Positions 24,246 to 33,289 of a stretch of 64,000 bases of DNA are shown one piece after another. Position numbers and translations under genes: made by a program. The notes below the pieces were generated by a model. The model made no database searches. It saw only the letters and a list, made by a program, of their open reading frames with translations, and was not told the DNA's origin. The stretch's first letter is position 1; each line of letters begins with the position of its first letter. Source of the DNA: Alloyangia pacifica (lineage in GTDB: Bacteria > Pseudomonadota > Alphaproteobacteria > Rhodobacterales > Rhodobacteraceae); contig NZ_FOZW01000011.1 in NCBI RefSeq assembly GCF_900116195.1, positions 124,001 to 188,000 on the forward strand, written 5' to 3'.

Positions 24246-26180
24246 CTACGACGCAGCGACCGCGAACATCGGTCCACCTTTCCAACGTGGAAATCCGTAC
24301 CCGTGGACCTCCACGAGGTCGATGTCCTGCGGCGCCTGCGCGATGCCCTCGTCGAGGATCGCCTGGCCTTCCGCCGCCATTGCGCCGACAAGCCGCTCGG
24401 CGATCTCGCTACGCGGGAGGTCGAGCGATCCGGAGATGCGCTCGCCGAGCAACTCCGAAACCGCGGCGGAGGGCTGCGGTGTCCGATCACCCTCGGCGTA
24501 GTCGTACCAGCCGCCTGCCGTCTTCTGACCCTTGCGCCCGGCCCGCACGAGGACGTCACCCAGCGTCTCGGCCACCTCCCGCCCCGCCGCCCGCGCGCCT
24601 TCGCGCTGCAGGAAGGCAATGTCCAGACCGCCCAGATCCTGCGCCTCGAAGGGCCCCATGCGGAAACCGTAGTCACGCATCGCCGCGTCGATCTCGGAGA
24701 TCGCCACGCCCTGCAAGACCAGCCCCTCGGCCTCGGCGCGGTAGCGCTTGAGGATGCGGTTGCCGATGAAGCCCTCGCAGATGCCCGCCTGCACCGGCAT
24801 CTTGTTCAACGCGCGCCCGAGCGCGAAGCCAGTGGCCAGCACGTCCGGCGCAGTGTCCGGTGTCGGCACGATCTCGAGCAGCTTCATGATATGTGCAGGG
24901 CTGAAGAAGTGCAGCCCGATGAAACGCTCGGGGTTCGGCAGACCCTCGGCGATGGCACGTGGATCGAGGTACGACGTATTGGTCGCCAGCAACGCATCAC
25001 TCCGGCAGACGCGGCCCAGTTCGGCGAAGACCGCGCGCTTCACGCCGATCTCCTCGAACACCGCCTCGATCACCAGGTCGACCTGCGCCAATTCGGCATA
25101 GTCGCTGCTGCCGCGCACGCCTGCCATGCGCTCGGCGCGGCCCTCTTCGGAGATCTTGCCACGCTTGACCGCGCCGTCGAAGATCTTGCCGACGTTGTCG
25201 AGACCCCGCGCCACCGCCTCGGCATCGCGCTCGATGAGGATGATCTCCATGCCGGCCTCGCGGCAGGCACCGGCGATGCCCGCGCCCATGGTGCCGCCGC
25301 CAATGACGCCGACGCTCTTGAAGGGACGCGGCTCGATGCCCTTGAGCGCCGCCGGTTTCGGCGCGGCGCGCTCGGCGAAGAACACATGGCGCAACGCCGC
25401 GGCCTCGTCCGAGCCGCGCAGGTCCAGGAAGGTCTCGCGCTCATGCGCCATGGCCTCGGAGAAACCGTGCTCTGTGGCAAAGCAGATGCTGTCCAGCGCG
25501 CGCAGCGGGGCTTGATGTCCGGCCTTGGAGGCGGTCTTGCGGGCCCCCTGCCAGAACTCTTCGGGCATCTGCTCCAGCGGGCGTTTTGACACCGGCATCG
25601 GCAGATCCGCCCCCAGCGCCTTGCGGGCAAAGGCAACGGCACCGCTCTCGAGATCGCCGCTGACCACGGCATCCAAGAGTCCCGCCTTCTGCGCCTTGGC
25701 GGCGGAGAGGGGCCGGCCGCTGGTCACCAGCTCGACCGCTGCCTCGACACCCGCAAGCCGCGGCGTGCGCACCGTGCCGGAGGCGCCGGGGATGACGCCA
25801 AGCGTGACTTCCGGCAGGCCGACCCGGGCGCTCTCCACCGCGACGCGGAAGCGGCATCCCATGGCGATCTCGAAGCCACCACCGAGCGCCGCGCCATGGA
25901 TCGCCGCGACCCATGGCTTTTCCGCCGCCTCGATCCGGTCCACCACGTCGGGCAAGTGCGGCTCGACCGGCGGCTTGCCGAACTCGCGCACGTCCGCCCC
26001 GGCGAGGAAGGTCCGCCCGGCGCAGATCAGCACCGCGGCCCGCAGCCCGGGGTCGGCGTCGATCTGCCCCACCATCTCGAAGAGCTCCTTTCGGACAGCC
26101 TCGGAGATCGCGTTCACCGGCGGGTTGTCGAGGGTGACGACGGCGATCTCGCCGTCGCGGCGGACAGTCAGGAGTGTCAT
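24246..26180 (-). CDS. Enoyl-CoA hydratase / 3-hydroxyacyl-CoA dehydrogenase fusion
   Basis: A 644-residue FadB/FadJ-type fusion. The crotonase domain (1-190) has GAALGGGFEIAMGCRF and LPEVTLGVIPGASGTV with its catalytic Glu. The NAD-binding 3-hydroxyacyl-CoA dehydrogenase domain begins near 290 (VGVIGGGTMGAGIAGACREA), followed by FIGLHFFSPAHIMKLLEI and CEGFIGNRIL. The C-terminal dimerisation domain reaches residue 644. It would hydrate 2,3-dehydroadipyl-CoA and oxidise the 3-hydroxyadipyl-CoA formed, the PaaF and PaaH steps, for which no separate genes occur in this island; this assignment is from context. It is the last gene of the paaN-liv operon, 3 nt after livF. Confidence 0.88.
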   Translation of the reverse strand: MTLLTVRRDGEIAVVTLDNPPVNAISEAVRKELFEMVGQIDADPGLRAAVLICAGRTFLAGADVREFGKPPVEPHLPDVVDRIEAAEKPWVAAIHGAALGGGFEIAMGCRFRVAVESARVGLPEVTLGVIPGASGTVRTPRLAGVEAAVELVTSGRPLSAAKAQKAGLLDAVVSGDLESGAVAFARKALGADLPMPVSKRPLEQMPEEFWQGARKTASKAGHQAPLRALDSICFATEHGFSEAMAHERETFLDLRGSDEAAALRHVFFAERAAPKPAALKGIEPRPFKSVGVIGGGTMGAGIAGACREAGMEIILIERDAEAVARGLDNVGKIFDGAVKRGKISEEGRAERMAGVRGSSDYAELAQVDLVIEAVFEEIGVKRAVFAELGRVCRSDALLATNTSYLDPRAIAEGLPNPERFIGLHFFSPAHIMKLLEIVPTPDTAPDVLATGFALGRALNKMPVQAGICEGFIGNRILKRYRAEAEGLVLQGVAISEIDAAMRDYGFRMGPFEAQDLGGLDIAFLQREGARAAGREVAETLGDVLVRAGRKGQKTAGGWYDYAEGDRTPQPSAAVSELLGERISGSLDLPRSEIAERLVGAMAAEGQAILDEGIAQAPQDIDLVEVHGYGFPRWKGGPMFAVAAS

Positions 26181-26183
26181 GGT

Positions 26184-26885
26184 TCAGAGTCCCAGATAGG
26201 CTTCACGGATGCGCGGGTCGGCGATGAGATCGGGCGCGGCACCGGTCATGGTGATCCGCCCGGTTTCCATCACGTAGCCGCGGTCGGCGATCTTGAGCGC
26301 ACCATAGGCGTTCTGCTCGACCAGCAGCACCGTCACGTCGCGCTCCTTGAGCGATTTCACCACCTCGAAGATCTGCGCCACCAGCAGCGGCGCCAGACCC
26401 ATCGAGGGCTCGTCGAGCAGCAGGCAATGCGGCCGGCCCATCAGCGCGCGGGCGATGGCCAGCATCTGCTGCTGCCCGCCCGAGAGCCCGCCCGCCGCGA
26501 GATTGCGCTTTTCCTTGAGGATCGGGAACATGGCGAAGGCGTCGGCCATGTCGCGATCCACCCGTTCATCGGTGAACAGGAAGGCTCCGAGGCGCAGGTT
26601 CTCCTCGACCGTGAGATTGGTGAAGATCTGCCGCCCCTCGGGCGATTGCGCCAGCCCCCGCTTCAGCCGCTTGTGGGCGGGCACGGTGGCGAAGCTCTCG
26701 CCGCGGAAGACGATGCTGCCGTCGCTCACCGGCTGGGTGCCCGAAAGGCACTTCAGCAGCGTCGTCTTGCCGGCGCCATTGGCGCCCACAACGGTCACGA
26801 TCTCGCCCGAGCTGACCTCGAGGTCGAGCCCGTGCAGCACCTCGATGCGCCCGTAGCGCGAGCGCAGCCCCTCAACCGTCAGCAT
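26184..26885 (-). CDS. livF: Branched-chain amino acid-type ABC transporter ATPase LivF
   Basis: A 233-residue LivF-type ATPase: Walker A GANGAGKTTLL near residues 34-44, signature LSGGQQQML, Walker B LLLDEPSMGLAP, switch His replaced by Gln/Glu (LLVEQNA), and a C-terminal end EAYLGL typical of LivF. It overlaps livG by 14 nt and sits 3 nt before the fusion gene. With LivG it powers LivHM. Liv-type importers handle hydrophobic amino acids, amides, urea and aromatic acids; here an aromatic substrate of the paa pathway is inferred. Confidence 0.93.
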   Translation of the reverse strand: MLTVEGLRSRYGRIEVLHGLDLEVSSGEIVTVVGANGAGKTTLLKCLSGTQPVSDGSIVFRGESFATVPAHKRLKRGLAQSPEGRQIFTNLTVEENLRLGAFLFTDERVDRDMADAFAMFPILKEKRNLAAGGLSGGQQQMLAIARALMGRPHCLLLDEPSMGLAPLLVAQIFEVVKSLKERDVTVLLVEQNAYGALKIADRGYVMETGRITMTGAAPDLIADPRIREAYLGL

Positions 26886-27657
26886 GGGCAGGCTCCTCCT
26901 CTTCGGTGCCGAGATAGGCGGCGATCACCGCCGGGTCGCGCGAGACGGTGGCAGGATCGCCCTCGGCAATCTTCTCGCCATGGTCCAGCACGACGATGTG
27001 GTTCGAGATCCGCATCACCAGCTTCATGTCGTGCTCGACCAGCAGGATGGCGATGCCCGAGGCGGCAAGCTCGGCGATCAGGTGGTCGATCTCCTCGGTC
27101 TCGACGGCGTTGCAGCCTGCCGCCGGCTCATCCAGCAGCAGGATCTTGGGGTTCAGCGCCAGCGCGCGGGCGATTTCCAGCCGCTTCAGCGCGCCGTAGC
27201 TGAGGTTGCCCGCCACCTGCTCGGCGGCCTTGTCGAGCCGCACGCGCTCCAGCAGCCTGCGCGCCCCTTCTCGAGCCTCCGCAGCCCGGCGGCGCATCCC
27301 CGGCAGCGACAGCAGGTCGGCCCAGACCGAGCCGCGCTCTGAGAGATGATAGCCCGCCAGCACGTTGTCGAGCACCGTCATCTCCTGAAAGATCTGCAGG
27401 TTCTGGAAGGTGCGCGACAGACCCATCTCGGCCAGCCGGTTGGGGGCCACCCCCGTCACCTCGGTGCCGCTCAGCGAGACCGAGCCGCGCCCGGGTTGGT
27501 AGACGCCCGAGATCATGTTGAAGAGCGTGGTCTTGCCGGCGCCATTCGGCCCGATGACCGAGACGATCTCGCCCGGCGAGACCTTGAAGCTCACGTCGTT
27601 GACCGCCTTCAGCCCGCCGAAGCTGATGCCGAGGCCCTGTACGTCCAGAAGGCTCAT
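26872..27657 (-). CDS. livG: Branched-chain amino acid-type ABC transporter ATPase LivG
   Basis: A 261-residue LivG-type ATPase starting at ATG 27657, which overlaps the livM stop (ATGA); the longer frame upstream lies inside livM and is rejected. Visible are Walker A GPNGAGKTTLF, the LivG stretch GLSRTFQNLQIFQEMTVLDN, a variant signature LSYGALKRLEIARAL, Walker B ILLLDEPAAG, and the switch His in LLVEHDM. The C-terminus is Glu-rich. It is the partner of LivF. Confidence 0.93.
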   Translation of the reverse strand: MSLLDVQGLGISFGGLKAVNDVSFKVSPGEIVSVIGPNGAGKTTLFNMISGVYQPGRGSVSLSGTEVTGVAPNRLAEMGLSRTFQNLQIFQEMTVLDNVLAGYHLSERGSVWADLLSLPGMRRRAAEAREGARRLLERVRLDKAAEQVAGNLSYGALKRLEIARALALNPKILLLDEPAAGCNAVETEEIDHLIAELAASGIAILLVEHDMKLVMRISNHIVVLDHGEKIAEGDPATVSRDPAVIAAYLGTEEEEPAHADG

Positions 27658-28613
27658 TCGTCCCTCCCCTTCAGGCGCCGCGCGATCGAGGGCAAGAGCC
27701 CCTGCGGCAGGAAGATCATCACCAGCACCATCACGAGACCCAGCACCAGCTGCTCGTATTCGGCGAAGACCGTCAGCACCTGCGGCAGCAGCGTCAGGAT
27801 TGCCGCGCCGAAGGTCGCGCCCAGCACCGAACCGACACCGCCAAGCACCGCCATGGTGACCATCTCGACCGAATGCATGAAGCCCGCCACATCCGGCGTG
27901 ATATAGCCGTTCTGCAAGGCCAGCAGCGAGCCCGCGACCGAGGCGTAGACCGCCGAGATCACGAAGGCGCGCAGCTTCTGGCGCGGCACGTCGACGCCGA
28001 CGGTGGAGGCCGCGACTTCCGAGCCGTGCAGCGCCCGCATGGCGCGCCCCGAAGGGCTGTCGAAGAGGTTGAGCGCCAGCCAGGCCCCGACCAGCAGCAC
28101 CACGCCGCAGATCATGTACCAGAACTCGCCGCCCGAAAGCCGCCAGCCCATGTCGCGCAGCAACCCGCGCAGGCCGAGGTCGGCGACGTTCATCCCGTCG
28201 GGCCCCCCAGTCAGCGCGCGCTCGTTGGTCAGCACCATCGACACGAGGATGCCGAAGCCCAGAGTCGCCACTGCAAGGTAGTAGCCCTTGAGCCGCAGGA
28301 TCGGCTTGCCGATCAGCGCCGCCATGACGCCCGAGACCACGGCGCCGAGCAGCACCGCCAGCGCCGGGTGCAGCCCGAGGTGCTCGGGCGCCAGCGCGCA
28401 GGCATAGGCGCCGATCCCGGCAAAGCCCGCGTGCCCGAGGCTGATCTGCCCGGCATAGCCGATCAGGATCACCAGTCCGACCACCGACAGCGCGTTGACG
28501 AAGATCAGCGCGCCGACGCGGTAGTAGTAGCCCGAGGGGAAGAACAGCGGCAGCAGCGCGATGAGCAGCGCCAGCACGCCGAGCGAAATCCATTTGTTGC
28601 GTCCGGTCATCAC
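27654..28613 (-). CDS. livM: Branched-chain amino acid-type ABC transporter permease LivM
   Basis: A 319-residue LivM permease with about eight to ten hydrophobic segments; YAGQISLGHAGFAGIGAYAC near residues 54-73 and the coupling region GRAMRALHGSEVAASTVGVD are characteristic. It overlaps livG and livH by 4 nt each. It forms the inner-membrane channel with LivH. Confidence 0.93.
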   Translation of the reverse strand: MMTGRNKWISLGVLALLIALLPLFFPSGYYYRVGALIFVNALSVVGLVILIGYAGQISLGHAGFAGIGAYACALAPEHLGLHPALAVLLGAVVSGVMAALIGKPILRLKGYYLAVATLGFGILVSMVLTNERALTGGPDGMNVADLGLRGLLRDMGWRLSGGEFWYMICGVVLLVGAWLALNLFDSPSGRAMRALHGSEVAASTVGVDVPRQKLRAFVISAVYASVAGSLLALQNGYITPDVAGFMHSVEMVTMAVLGGVGSVLGATFGAAILTLLPQVLTVFAEYEQLVLGLVMVLVMIFLPQGLLPSIARRLKGRDE

Positions 28614-29482
28614 ACGCGCTCCGTCGATTTGCTGCCGAAGAGGCCCTGCGGCATGACGAAGAGCACGGCGAGGATGACGATGAAGGCCACCGCCTCCTTG
28701 TATTGCGAGCTGAGATAGCCCGCGGTCAGCGCCTCGAAGCAGCCAAGCAGCAGCCCGCCCACCAGCGCGCCCTTGGGGTTGCCCATGCCGCCGAGCATGG
28801 CGGCGGCAAAGCCCTTCAGCGCCAGCGCGACGCCGACGTCATAGCCGACCAGCGTGATCGGGGTGACCAGCACGCCGGCGAAGGCGCCGATGGCCGCCGA
28901 AAGCCCGAACGACAGGGTCATAACCCAGCCGGTATTGATCCCGACCAGCTGCGCCGCGACGCGGTTGTTGGCCGTGGCAAGCACCGCCTTGCCGGTCAGG
29001 GTGCGGGTGAAGAAGATCCAGAGGCCCACGAAGACCGCCAGCGCGCCGCCGATCACCCACAGGCTCTGCGGCAGGATCGTCGCGCCCAGCACGTGGATCG
29101 GATCGTCGCCCGAGAAGGACGGGAAGCGGTGCAGCTGCTTGTCGAAGATCAGCTGCGTCGCGCCGCGGATCACGATCGAGGCGCCGATGGTGATGATGAT
29201 CAGCGAGACCACGGGCGCGCCGCGCGCCGGCTCGATGGCCAGCTTGTTCAGCGCCACGCCGATGGCCGATGTCACGAGGATCGCGACAACGGCGGCGAGC
29301 GGCAGCGGCAGCCCGGCCTGATAGGTGAAGACGGTGATCATCCCGCCCAGCATGACGAATTCGCCCTGGGCGAAGTTCACCACGTCGGAGGCGTTGTAGA
29401 TGATGGTGAATCCCAGCGCCACGAGCGCGTAGACGGCGCCCACGGTCAGACCGGAGAACAGGAATTGCAGCAGGGCGTCCAT
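28610..29482 (-). CDS. livH: Branched-chain amino acid-type ABC transporter permease LivH
   Basis: A 290-residue LivH permease with about eight membrane segments; FLFSGLTVGAVYALVALGFT at the N-terminus and NNRVAAQLVGINTGWVM in the cytoplasmic loop are family-typical, as is the C-terminal VMPQGLFG. It overlaps livM by 4 nt and is separated from the binding-protein gene by 66 nt that hold a strong stem-loop. Confidence 0.93.
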   Translation of the reverse strand: MDALLQFLFSGLTVGAVYALVALGFTIIYNASDVVNFAQGEFVMLGGMITVFTYQAGLPLPLAAVVAILVTSAIGVALNKLAIEPARGAPVVSLIIITIGASIVIRGATQLIFDKQLHRFPSFSGDDPIHVLGATILPQSLWVIGGALAVFVGLWIFFTRTLTGKAVLATANNRVAAQLVGINTGWVMTLSFGLSAAIGAFAGVLVTPITLVGYDVGVALALKGFAAAMLGGMGNPKGALVGGLLLGCFEALTAGYLSSQYKEAVAFIVILAVLFVMPQGLFGSKSTERV

Positions 29483-29515
29483 TGGGGCTCCCAGAGCTTA
29501 GCGGTTTGGGGATGC

Positions 29516-29540
29516 GGCTCCGGGCACGGGGCCCGGAGCC
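29516..29540 (-). repeat. Stem-loop between liv binding-protein gene and livH
   Basis: GGCTCCGGGC and GCCCGGAGCC form a 10-bp perfect stem with a 5-nt loop, directly after the binding-protein stop on the minus strand. No T-run follows. It probably stabilises the binding-protein message. Confidence 0.6.
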
Positions 29541-29548
29541 GGAGGGGG

Positions 29549-30697
29549 TTACTCGACGGGCAGCCAGTCGCCGTCCTTGATCTCCAGCATCCGGAAGGCG
29601 CTGAGATCGAGGCCGAGGTGATCCTCGGGCGAGAAGCTGTAGGTGCCGGTGGTGCCGACCAGGCCGCTGGTCTCTTCCAGTGCGTCGCGGATCGCCTGCG
29701 GATCCTCGCTGTCACCGGCGCGGGTGATGGCGTCGACGATCAGCGCGAAGGCGTCATGCGCGTAGCCGCCGAAGGTCGAGACGTCCTGATCGTACTTGGC
29801 CTTGTAGGCCTCGGTGTAGGAGGTCACCACCTCGTATTGTGCGTCGTCCTCGGCCAGCTTGTCGGCGATCAAAAGGGCAGTGCCCGGCAGGCGCAGCCCC
29901 TCGGCGGCCTCGGCCCCGGCGAGATCGATGAAGGCGTCCGAGGCGACCCCGTGGCTCTGGTAGAGCGGGATCTCGAAGCCGAGCTGCGCGACGTTGCGGG
30001 TGACGATCGCCGGGCCCTGGCCGAAGCCCGGGTTCAGCACCGCCTGCACACCGTCGGTGTTGCGGATGCGGGTCAGCTGCGGGGTCATGTCGGCGTCCTG
30101 CGGGCCGTAGGTCTCGTCGGCGAGGATCTCGATGCCGTGATCGCCCGCGACCTCCTTGCACTGCGCCTGCATCGAGGCGCCAAACCCGTCGGTACCCGAG
30201 ATCATGCCGATCTTGGTGATGCCCTGCGCCTGCATGTCGGTGAAGATCTTCTCGCAGGCCATGCGGTCGGTGTGCGGGGTCTTGAAGACGAACTCGCGCA
30301 CCGGGTCAATGATCGAGATCGCGCCGGCCAGCGAGATGAAGGGAATGCCCTCGTCCTCTGCCACCGACAGGATCGACATGGTGGTGCCCGTGGTCGAGCC
30401 GCCGAGGATCGCCACGACCTCGTCATCCTCGACGAGGCGGGTGGCGAAGGTGCGCGCCTTGTTGGGATCGCCGCCGTCGTCGTAGAGCGTCAGCGCGATC
30501 TCCTCGCCGTTGATGCCGCCCTCTTCGTTCAGCTGCTCGACCAGCATCTCGATGGTCTTGGCCTCGGGGTCGCCGAGGAAGGCCGCCGGGCCGGTGGCCG
30601 AAACGCTGACGCCGAGGCGGATCTCGGCCTGCGCGGCGCCGGTCAGGGCGCCGAGCGCGGCCAGGGTGGCAAGCGCGGTGGTGGTCTTGGACATCAT
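29549..30697 (-). CDS. Branched-chain amino acid-type ABC substrate-binding protein
   Basis: A 382-residue LivK/AmiC-type type I periplasmic-binding protein with a signal peptide (MMSKTTTALATLAALGALTG, cleavage after AQA). Features include IRLGVSVSATGPAAFLGDPE, GGSTTGTTMSILSVAEDEGI and FGGYAHDAFALIVDA. It lies 50 nt after paaN in the same operon and feeds LivHMGF. Because the operon also carries paaN and a beta-oxidation fusion and shares a PaaR-type operator, the ligand is likely phenylacetate, phenylalanine or a related aromatic acid; this is inference. A gggaggagttacc RBS precedes the ATG. Confidence 0.9.
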   Translation of the reverse strand: MMSKTTTALATLAALGALTGAAQAEIRLGVSVSATGPAAFLGDPEAKTIEMLVEQLNEEGGINGEEIALTLYDDGGDPNKARTFATRLVEDDEVVAILGGSTTGTTMSILSVAEDEGIPFISLAGAISIIDPVREFVFKTPHTDRMACEKIFTDMQAQGITKIGMISGTDGFGASMQAQCKEVAGDHGIEILADETYGPQDADMTPQLTRIRNTDGVQAVLNPGFGQGPAIVTRNVAQLGFEIPLYQSHGVASDAFIDLAGAEAAEGLRLPGTALLIADKLAEDDAQYEVVTSYTEAYKAKYDQDVSTFGGYAHDAFALIVDAITRAGDSEDPQAIRDALEETSGLVGTTGTYSFSPEDHLGLDLSAFRMLEIKDGDWLPVE

Positions 30698-30747
30698 GGT
30701 AACTCCTCCCAGATTGGTGTCCGTCTTGTATCGGGTGCCGGGCGCCG

Positions 30748-32394
30748 TCAGGCCGCTTTTGGCCAGCGGATCATCACGCGCCGGAAGCGGGGCGCGACGA
30801 AGGCGGCGTCGGTCAGGCTGGCATTGCCCGCCGGGTTCGCCCCGGTGACGTGGAAGTCGGAGAAGGCCGCCGACTGGTTCACGTAGATATTGCCGGTGAG
30901 ATTCACCGAAAGGTTCACCCCCGCCTGCGCAAAGGCCTTGGCGGCACGTCTGATGAGTGCCTCGTCGGTCGCGTAGAGCGCGGCGGTGATTGCGCCCTTG
31001 CTGCGGGCGACGCAGGCGGCGCGGGCGATGGCGTCCTCGGCACTGTCACAGGGCACGAGGAACGAGACCGGGCCGAAGCATTCGTCGTTTTGCGGGCCGT
31101 CGGCACCCTCGACCACCACCATGAGCGGCGTGGCACTGCGTCCGTGGCCGGTCTCGGCGCTGTCGCGGATCACCCGGCCCGCGCCACGCGCGGAAGCGAT
31201 ACGTTCAAGCGTAGCGGGATTGACGATGGTGCCGCAGACCCCGGCGGCGCGCGCCGGATCCGAGAGCAGCGCGTCGATCGCCTGCTTGATCCCCTCGGCC
31301 ACCGCATCGAAGGTCTTTTCGCCTTCATCCGTGTCGATCCCGCCGCGCGGGATGTAGAGGTTCTGCGGCGAGGTGCACATCTGCCCCGAGTAGAGCGACA
31401 GCGAGAAGGCGAGGTTGGCGCACATGCCGGCGAAGTCGTCGGTGCCGGTGATGGTGACAGAGTTCACCCCGGCCTCCTCGGTGAAGACCTGCGCGCGGCT
31501 GTTGGCACGGATCCAGTCGGCAAACGCTGTGGAACCGGTGTAGTCGATCAGTGCCACCTTCTCATGTGCCGCAAGCTCCTTGGTGATCTGGGCATCCGGC
31601 GTATCGACGGCGAGCAGCACCGCGTCCTGCGGCAGGCCAGCTTCGACGAACACCTCGCGCAGCACCCGCACGGTCAGCGCCAGCGGCAGGATGGCGCGCG
31701 GGTGCGGCTTGACGATCACCGGGTTGCCAGTGGCGAGGCTGGCAAAGATCCCCGGATAGCCATTCCAGGTCGGGAAGGTGTTGCAGCCCACGGTCAGCGC
31801 GATGCCGCGCGGCACCAGTTCCCAGTGCTTCTCGATCACCAGCGGCGCGTGCTTGCCCTGCGGCTTTTCCCAAACCGCATCACGGGCGCTGCGGGTCAGC
31901 TCGGAATAGGCCATGGCAAGCGCTTCCAGACCGCGATCCTGCGCGTGCGGACCGCCTGCCTGAAAGGCCATGGCAAAGGCCTGGCCGGTGGTGTGCATGG
32001 TGGCGTGGCCGAGCAGGAAGCTCATCTTGTTGAGCCGCACCAGCGCCTCGAGCAGCGCGCCGGTCCGGACCTCGACCGAAGAATCGGCAAAGGCGGGCGC
32101 GGCCTGCTCGGAGGCGGCGACCAGCGTTTCGGGCGCCGCAGCGGGATAGGTGATGCCAAGCTCGGCCCCCCAGGGCGAGACCTCGGAGCCAACGCGCCCC
32201 TCCTCGGGGTGGCCGGGTAGATCGAAGGCGCTGCCAAGCAGGGCAGCATAGGACGATTCGCCTTCTTCCTTCGCGGTCTCGCCATAGATCTTCCCGCTCG
32301 GGACCTCGGGGAACGGAGTCCAGAATTCGCGCGTTTCCAGCGCCTTCAGGGCACTTTCCAGCAGCGGTTTATGGCGGGTGAACAGGTCTGTCAT
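30748..32394 (-). CDS. paaN: Phenylacetic acid degradation protein PaaN (aldehyde dehydrogenase family)
   Basis: A 548-residue PaaN from ATG 32394, supported by gggaggagcc just upstream. The N-terminal segment FTRHKPLLESALKALETREF and YGETAKEEGESSYAALLGSA are specific to PaaN. The aldehyde-dehydrogenase core has catalytic Glu in TEEAGVNSVTITG and catalytic Cys in SGQMCTSPQNLYIP. PaaN proteins lack the hydratase domain of PaaZ, and their exact role is unsettled; oxidation of the ring-opened semialdehyde is the usual proposal. Having both paaN and paaZ in one island is redundant and may reflect a second substrate. It is the first gene of a - operon facing paaG across a shared operator. Confidence 0.9.
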   Translation of the reverse strand: MTDLFTRHKPLLESALKALETREFWTPFPEVPSGKIYGETAKEEGESSYAALLGSAFDLPGHPEEGRVGSEVSPWGAELGITYPAAAPETLVAASEQAAPAFADSSVEVRTGALLEALVRLNKMSFLLGHATMHTTGQAFAMAFQAGGPHAQDRGLEALAMAYSELTRSARDAVWEKPQGKHAPLVIEKHWELVPRGIALTVGCNTFPTWNGYPGIFASLATGNPVIVKPHPRAILPLALTVRVLREVFVEAGLPQDAVLLAVDTPDAQITKELAAHEKVALIDYTGSTAFADWIRANSRAQVFTEEAGVNSVTITGTDDFAGMCANLAFSLSLYSGQMCTSPQNLYIPRGGIDTDEGEKTFDAVAEGIKQAIDALLSDPARAAGVCGTIVNPATLERIASARGAGRVIRDSAETGHGRSATPLMVVVEGADGPQNDECFGPVSFLVPCDSAEDAIARAACVARSKGAITAALYATDEALIRRAAKAFAQAGVNLSVNLTGNIYVNQSAAFSDFHVTGANPAGNASLTDAAFVAPRFRRVMIRWPKAA

Positions 32395-32418
32395 GGCTCC
32401 TCCCAAAGCTTAACCAGT

Positions 32419-32447
32419 ATCATTGACCGTCCGGTCGGTTTATGCAA
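32419..32447. promoter_or_regulatory. PaaR-type operator inside the paaN promoter
   Basis: The palindrome core GACCGTCCGGTC (32425-32436) with trailing GGTT closely matches the site before paaJ (44304-44315). On the minus strand it lies in the 17-bp spacer between a candidate -35 TTGCAT (32442-32447) and -10 AATGAT (32419-32424) of the paaN operon. It also lies about 55 bp before paaG on the plus strand. It is the likely operator for the TetR regulator encoded at 35168-35767. Confidence 0.7.
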
Positions 32448-32491
32448 CGGTAAATGTCACAGGCCCCGTGGAGGGGGGCTGGGAGGATTAC

Positions 32492-33286
32492 ATGACGACA
32501 TCGCAAACCGTATTGGCGGAGCTGGATTCCGGCGTTCTGAAGCTGACGCTCAACCGTCCGGTAAAGCTGAACTCCTTCAACGAGGAGATGCATCTTGCCC
32601 TGCGCGCTCAAATCCAGCGTGCGCACGATGACGACTCGATTCGCGCCGTGCTGCTGACCGGTGCCGGGCGCGGCTTCTGCGCCGGGCAGGACCTCGGCGA
32701 CCGCGATCCGCGAAAGGGCGGGCCGAAGCCCGACCTCGGCCACACGATCGAGACCTTCTACAATCCCACGCTCCGCCTGATCCGCTCACTGGAAAAGCCG
32801 GTGATCTGCGCCGTGAACGGCGTGGCGGCGGGCGCCGGGGCCAACATCGCCTTTGCCTGCGACATCGTCCTAGCGGCGAAGTCGGCGAAGTTCATCCAGG
32901 CCTTCTCGAAAATCGGCCTGATCCCCGATGCGGGCGGCAGCTGGTCGCTGACCCGCATCCTCGGCGAGCCGCGCGCCAAGGCGCTGACCATGACCGCCGA
33001 GCCGCTGATGGCCGAGACCGCCGCCGACTGGGGGCTGATCTGGAAGGCACTGGCTGACGAGGCGCTGATCCCCGAAGCCGAAGCGCTGGCCGCAAAGCTC
33101 GCCGCCGGGCCGACGCTGGGGCTGGGGCTGACCAAGCGGCTGATCCACGAGGCCGCGACGAACGATCTCGACACGCATCTCGACCGCGAGCGAGACTGCC
33201 AGCGCGAGGCGGGCCGCTCCGACGACTACGCCGAGGGGGTGACCGCCTTTCTCGAGAAACGTCCCGCCAGCTTCCGGGGGAAGTGA
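32492..33286 (+). CDS. paaG: 2-(1,2-epoxy-1,2-dihydrophenyl)acetyl-CoA isomerase PaaG
   Basis: A 264-residue crotonase, the usual PaaG length, from ATG 32492 preceded by gggaggattac. Oxyanion-hole segments AGRGFCAGQDLGDRDP and GVAAGAGANIAFACDIVLA are clear, as is the PaaG-type FSKIGLIPDAGGSW with its catalytic Asp. PaaG isomerises the ring-1,2-epoxide of phenylacetyl-CoA to the seven-membered oxepin-CoA and also acts later on dehydrosuberyl-CoA. It is followed 3 nt later by paaI. It stands divergent to paaN with the shared palindromic operator between them. Confidence 0.9.
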   Translation: MTTSQTVLAELDSGVLKLTLNRPVKLNSFNEEMHLALRAQIQRAHDDDSIRAVLLTGAGRGFCAGQDLGDRDPRKGGPKPDLGHTIETFYNPTLRLIRSLEKPVICAVNGVAAGAGANIAFACDIVLAAKSAKFIQAFSKIGLIPDAGGSWSLTRILGEPRAKALTMTAEPLMAETAADWGLIWKALADEALIPEAEALAAKLAAGPTLGLGLTKRLIHEAATNDLDTHLDRERDCQREAGRSDDYAEGVTAFLEKRPASFRGK

Positions 33287-33289
33287 GCC

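Noticed and set aside
28703-30886. A 727-codon plus-strand frame opposite livH and the Liv binding-protein gene
   Set aside because: The translation is Arg/Asp/Gly-rich with no motifs, while the minus strand encodes complete, conserved transporter proteins.
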